From NCBI RefSeq assembly GCF_019931065.1, contig NZ_JAIOUQ010000003.1:291569-355568 (forward strand): 64,000 nucleotides of DNA. The letters are read 5' to 3'. The DNA is from Methanobacterium spitsbergense (GTDB taxonomy: Archaea; Methanobacteriota; Methanobacteria; Methanobacteriales; Methanobacteriaceae). A model generated the notes under the pieces. That model did not search any database. It was not told the origin of the DNA and saw only the letters and a list, made by a program, of their open reading frames with translations. This document shows positions 63,209-64,000 of the stretch, one piece after another (position 1 is the first letter of the stretch; each line of letters opens with the position of its first letter). The position numbers and the translations under genes are program-made.

Positions 63209-63544
63209 TTAGAAACTCAAGACCTGATCAATATTTTCCATAATATCCCGAACCAACTCATCATACGTAATAAATTGTTCAACGTTGTTTACGAAAACAT
63301 CAACAGTTAAACCTCTTGCTTTAAGATCATCCCTACAAACATACATATTTATAGAATTATTGGGATCATTTAACATCTCAATTATTATTTCAGACACATA
63401 ATGGCCCGATCTAAAACAATAAACACCATTTCCAATTAGATAAATAGATACTTCCGTATTTCCAAGGTATATCTTAAGAAATTTAAGAAATGTATTAAAA
63501 CCTTCTTCAGAGGGAGTTTTTGTGAGTATAAATCCAACGTGCAT
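63209..63544 (-). CDS. DsrE/TusD-like sulfur-relay family protein
   Basis: The 111-aa protein has the DsrE alpha/beta fold: MHVGFILTKTPSEEGFNTFLKFLKIYL, YLIGNGVYCFRSGH and INMYVCRDDLKARGL. C70 is at the position that carries persulfide in TusD/DsrE proteins, and C43 lies in the preceding loop. It may shuttle sulfur for cofactor or tRNA thiolation. It is 24 nt below a small Fe-S protein gene on the same strand, forming a pair. Confidence 0.82.
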   Translation of the reverse strand: MHVGFILTKTPSEEGFNTFLKFLKIYLGNTEVSIYLIGNGVYCFRSGHYVSEIIIEMLNDPNNSINMYVCRDDLKARGLTVDVFVNNVEQFITYDELVRDIMENIDQVLSF

Positions 63545-63568
63545 ATAACCACTTGTGAAATTTTTATA

Positions 63569-63919
63569 TTATTCATTCCAACCCATAGATAGCATTATTT
63601 GAATCCCAAGAAGTTCTTTTAGACATGAAACATCTTTATTATGCTCCCTATCCCTAAGTGGTTTGCATTTATCCAGTTTTATGTCTCCTGAAAGCAGTTT
63701 AATTGCAAATGCCATGCATGTAACCTCGCCACATTTTTCACAGTTAGTTTTTGGTAGACAATTATAAAGTGCAAGTGGTCCTATCTTTGAGAGTTTTTCC
63801 TTAATTTCAGAGTAATCTAATCCATTATCACTATTTAATTCGATAAATACCTCATTAATTACTTTCATAATTTCCGTAACTGCTTCAATTGCGTCTTCTT
63901 TGTCAATAGTTTTATTCAT
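63569..63919 (-). CDS. Small 4Fe-4S domain protein
   Basis: The 116-aa protein has an N-terminal helical segment (about 5-50) and the Fe-S motif LPKTNCEKCGEVTCMAFAIKLLSGDIKLDKC, with C60, C63, C68 and C85. This is the cluster motif found in the corrinoid Fe-S protein large subunit (AcsC/CdhE) and RnfB, here as a stand-alone domain. It may pass electrons to an unknown partner. GGTAAGAT precedes ATG 63919. It is upstream of the DsrE-like gene. Confidence 0.85.
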   Translation of the reverse strand: MNKTIDKEDAIEAVTEIMKVINEVFIELNSDNGLDYSEIKEKLSKIGPLALYNCLPKTNCEKCGEVTCMAFAIKLLSGDIKLDKCKPLRDREHNKDVSCLKELLGIQIMLSMGWNE

Positions 63920-64000
63920 GCTGATCTTACCAGAGGGGTATAATGTTACTAGTCTGTTTTGAATATTCAGAGTAATGATTCCCTTATTTTCAATAAAATT

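Overview
This is a low-GC (by eye about one third G+C) archaeal chromosome segment from a hydrogenotrophic methanogen, most likely a mesophilic Methanobacterium-like member of the Methanobacteriales. The signs are heterodisulfide reductase subunit HdrA, methanogenesis marker protein 11, a short CfbA/CbiX-type chelatase for F430, a tetrahydromethanopterin-linked flavoprotein, archaeal SAM synthetase, RadA, multi-OB RPA, PCNA/GINS, SRP54, Pus10 and eukaryote-like RNA polymerase subunits. It is core housekeeping chromosome: I see no rRNA, tRNA, CRISPR array or intact insertion sequence.

Layout. 0-6.1 kb (minus strand): an information-processing cluster of GINS, PCNA, a membrane protein, TFS, a Nudix hydrolase, a DUF99 protein, RpoL, Csl4, Dph2 and a purine phosphoribosyltransferase. 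6.5-12.8 kb (plus): SRP54, Pus10, L21e-RpoF-DUF655, RsmA, a frameshifted CMD-family gene and a HemK-like methylase. 12.9-15.8 kb (minus): an NRAMP-family transporter, a membrane-less MgtE-like Mg2+ sensor and an Lrp regulator. 16.1-18.2 kb: a pair of pilin-like exported proteins, one frameshifted. 18.5-21.4 kb (plus): DUF35, CfbA, ThiL and AmrS. 21.4-24 kb (minus): UbiD, a 42-aa microprotein and a tandem PurE. 24.2-25.9 kb: a glycosyltransferase fused to an outer-face domain. 25.9-32.4 kb (minus): Mmp11, RibH, a 27-aa microprotein, SufS-like desulfurase, LeuB-LeuD-LeuC and a MarR regulator. 32.7-43.4 kb (plus): RPA, RadA, an AEC transporter, HdrA, a DUF169 protein, GlyA, a DmrX-like flavoprotein and a HEAT protein. 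43.4-45.5 kb (minus): small membrane and accessory genes. 45.5-47.1 kb: a poor, partly decayed stretch with a broken surface-protein gene. 47.5-56 kb (plus): SAM synthetase, IleS, PurL, a polyprenol-kinase-like protein and a membrane protein. 56-60.2 kb (minus): an ABC-2 exporter and a CadD-like transporter. 60.5-63 kb: MoeA and a site-2 protease. 63.2-63.9 kb (minus): a DsrE-like protein and a small Fe-S protein.

The most interesting system is the NRAMP/MgtE pair. The complete cytosolic half of an MgtE Mg2+ channel (superhelical N domain plus two CBS domains, preceded by two PRC-barrels) stops just where the MgtE membrane domain should begin. The next gene, 9 nt away, instead supplies an NRAMP-fold transporter that has lost the Asn and Met metal ligands typical of Mn/Fe NRAMPs. 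I infer a Mg2+ uptake system in which a detached MgtE-type sensor controls an unrelated membrane domain.

Other points are two unannotated microproteins, a probable ATT start codon, several palindromic operator candidates, a 22-bp direct repeat upstream of hdrA, and three genes each broken by a one-base indel in or near a short homopolymer (sequencing error or real decay).
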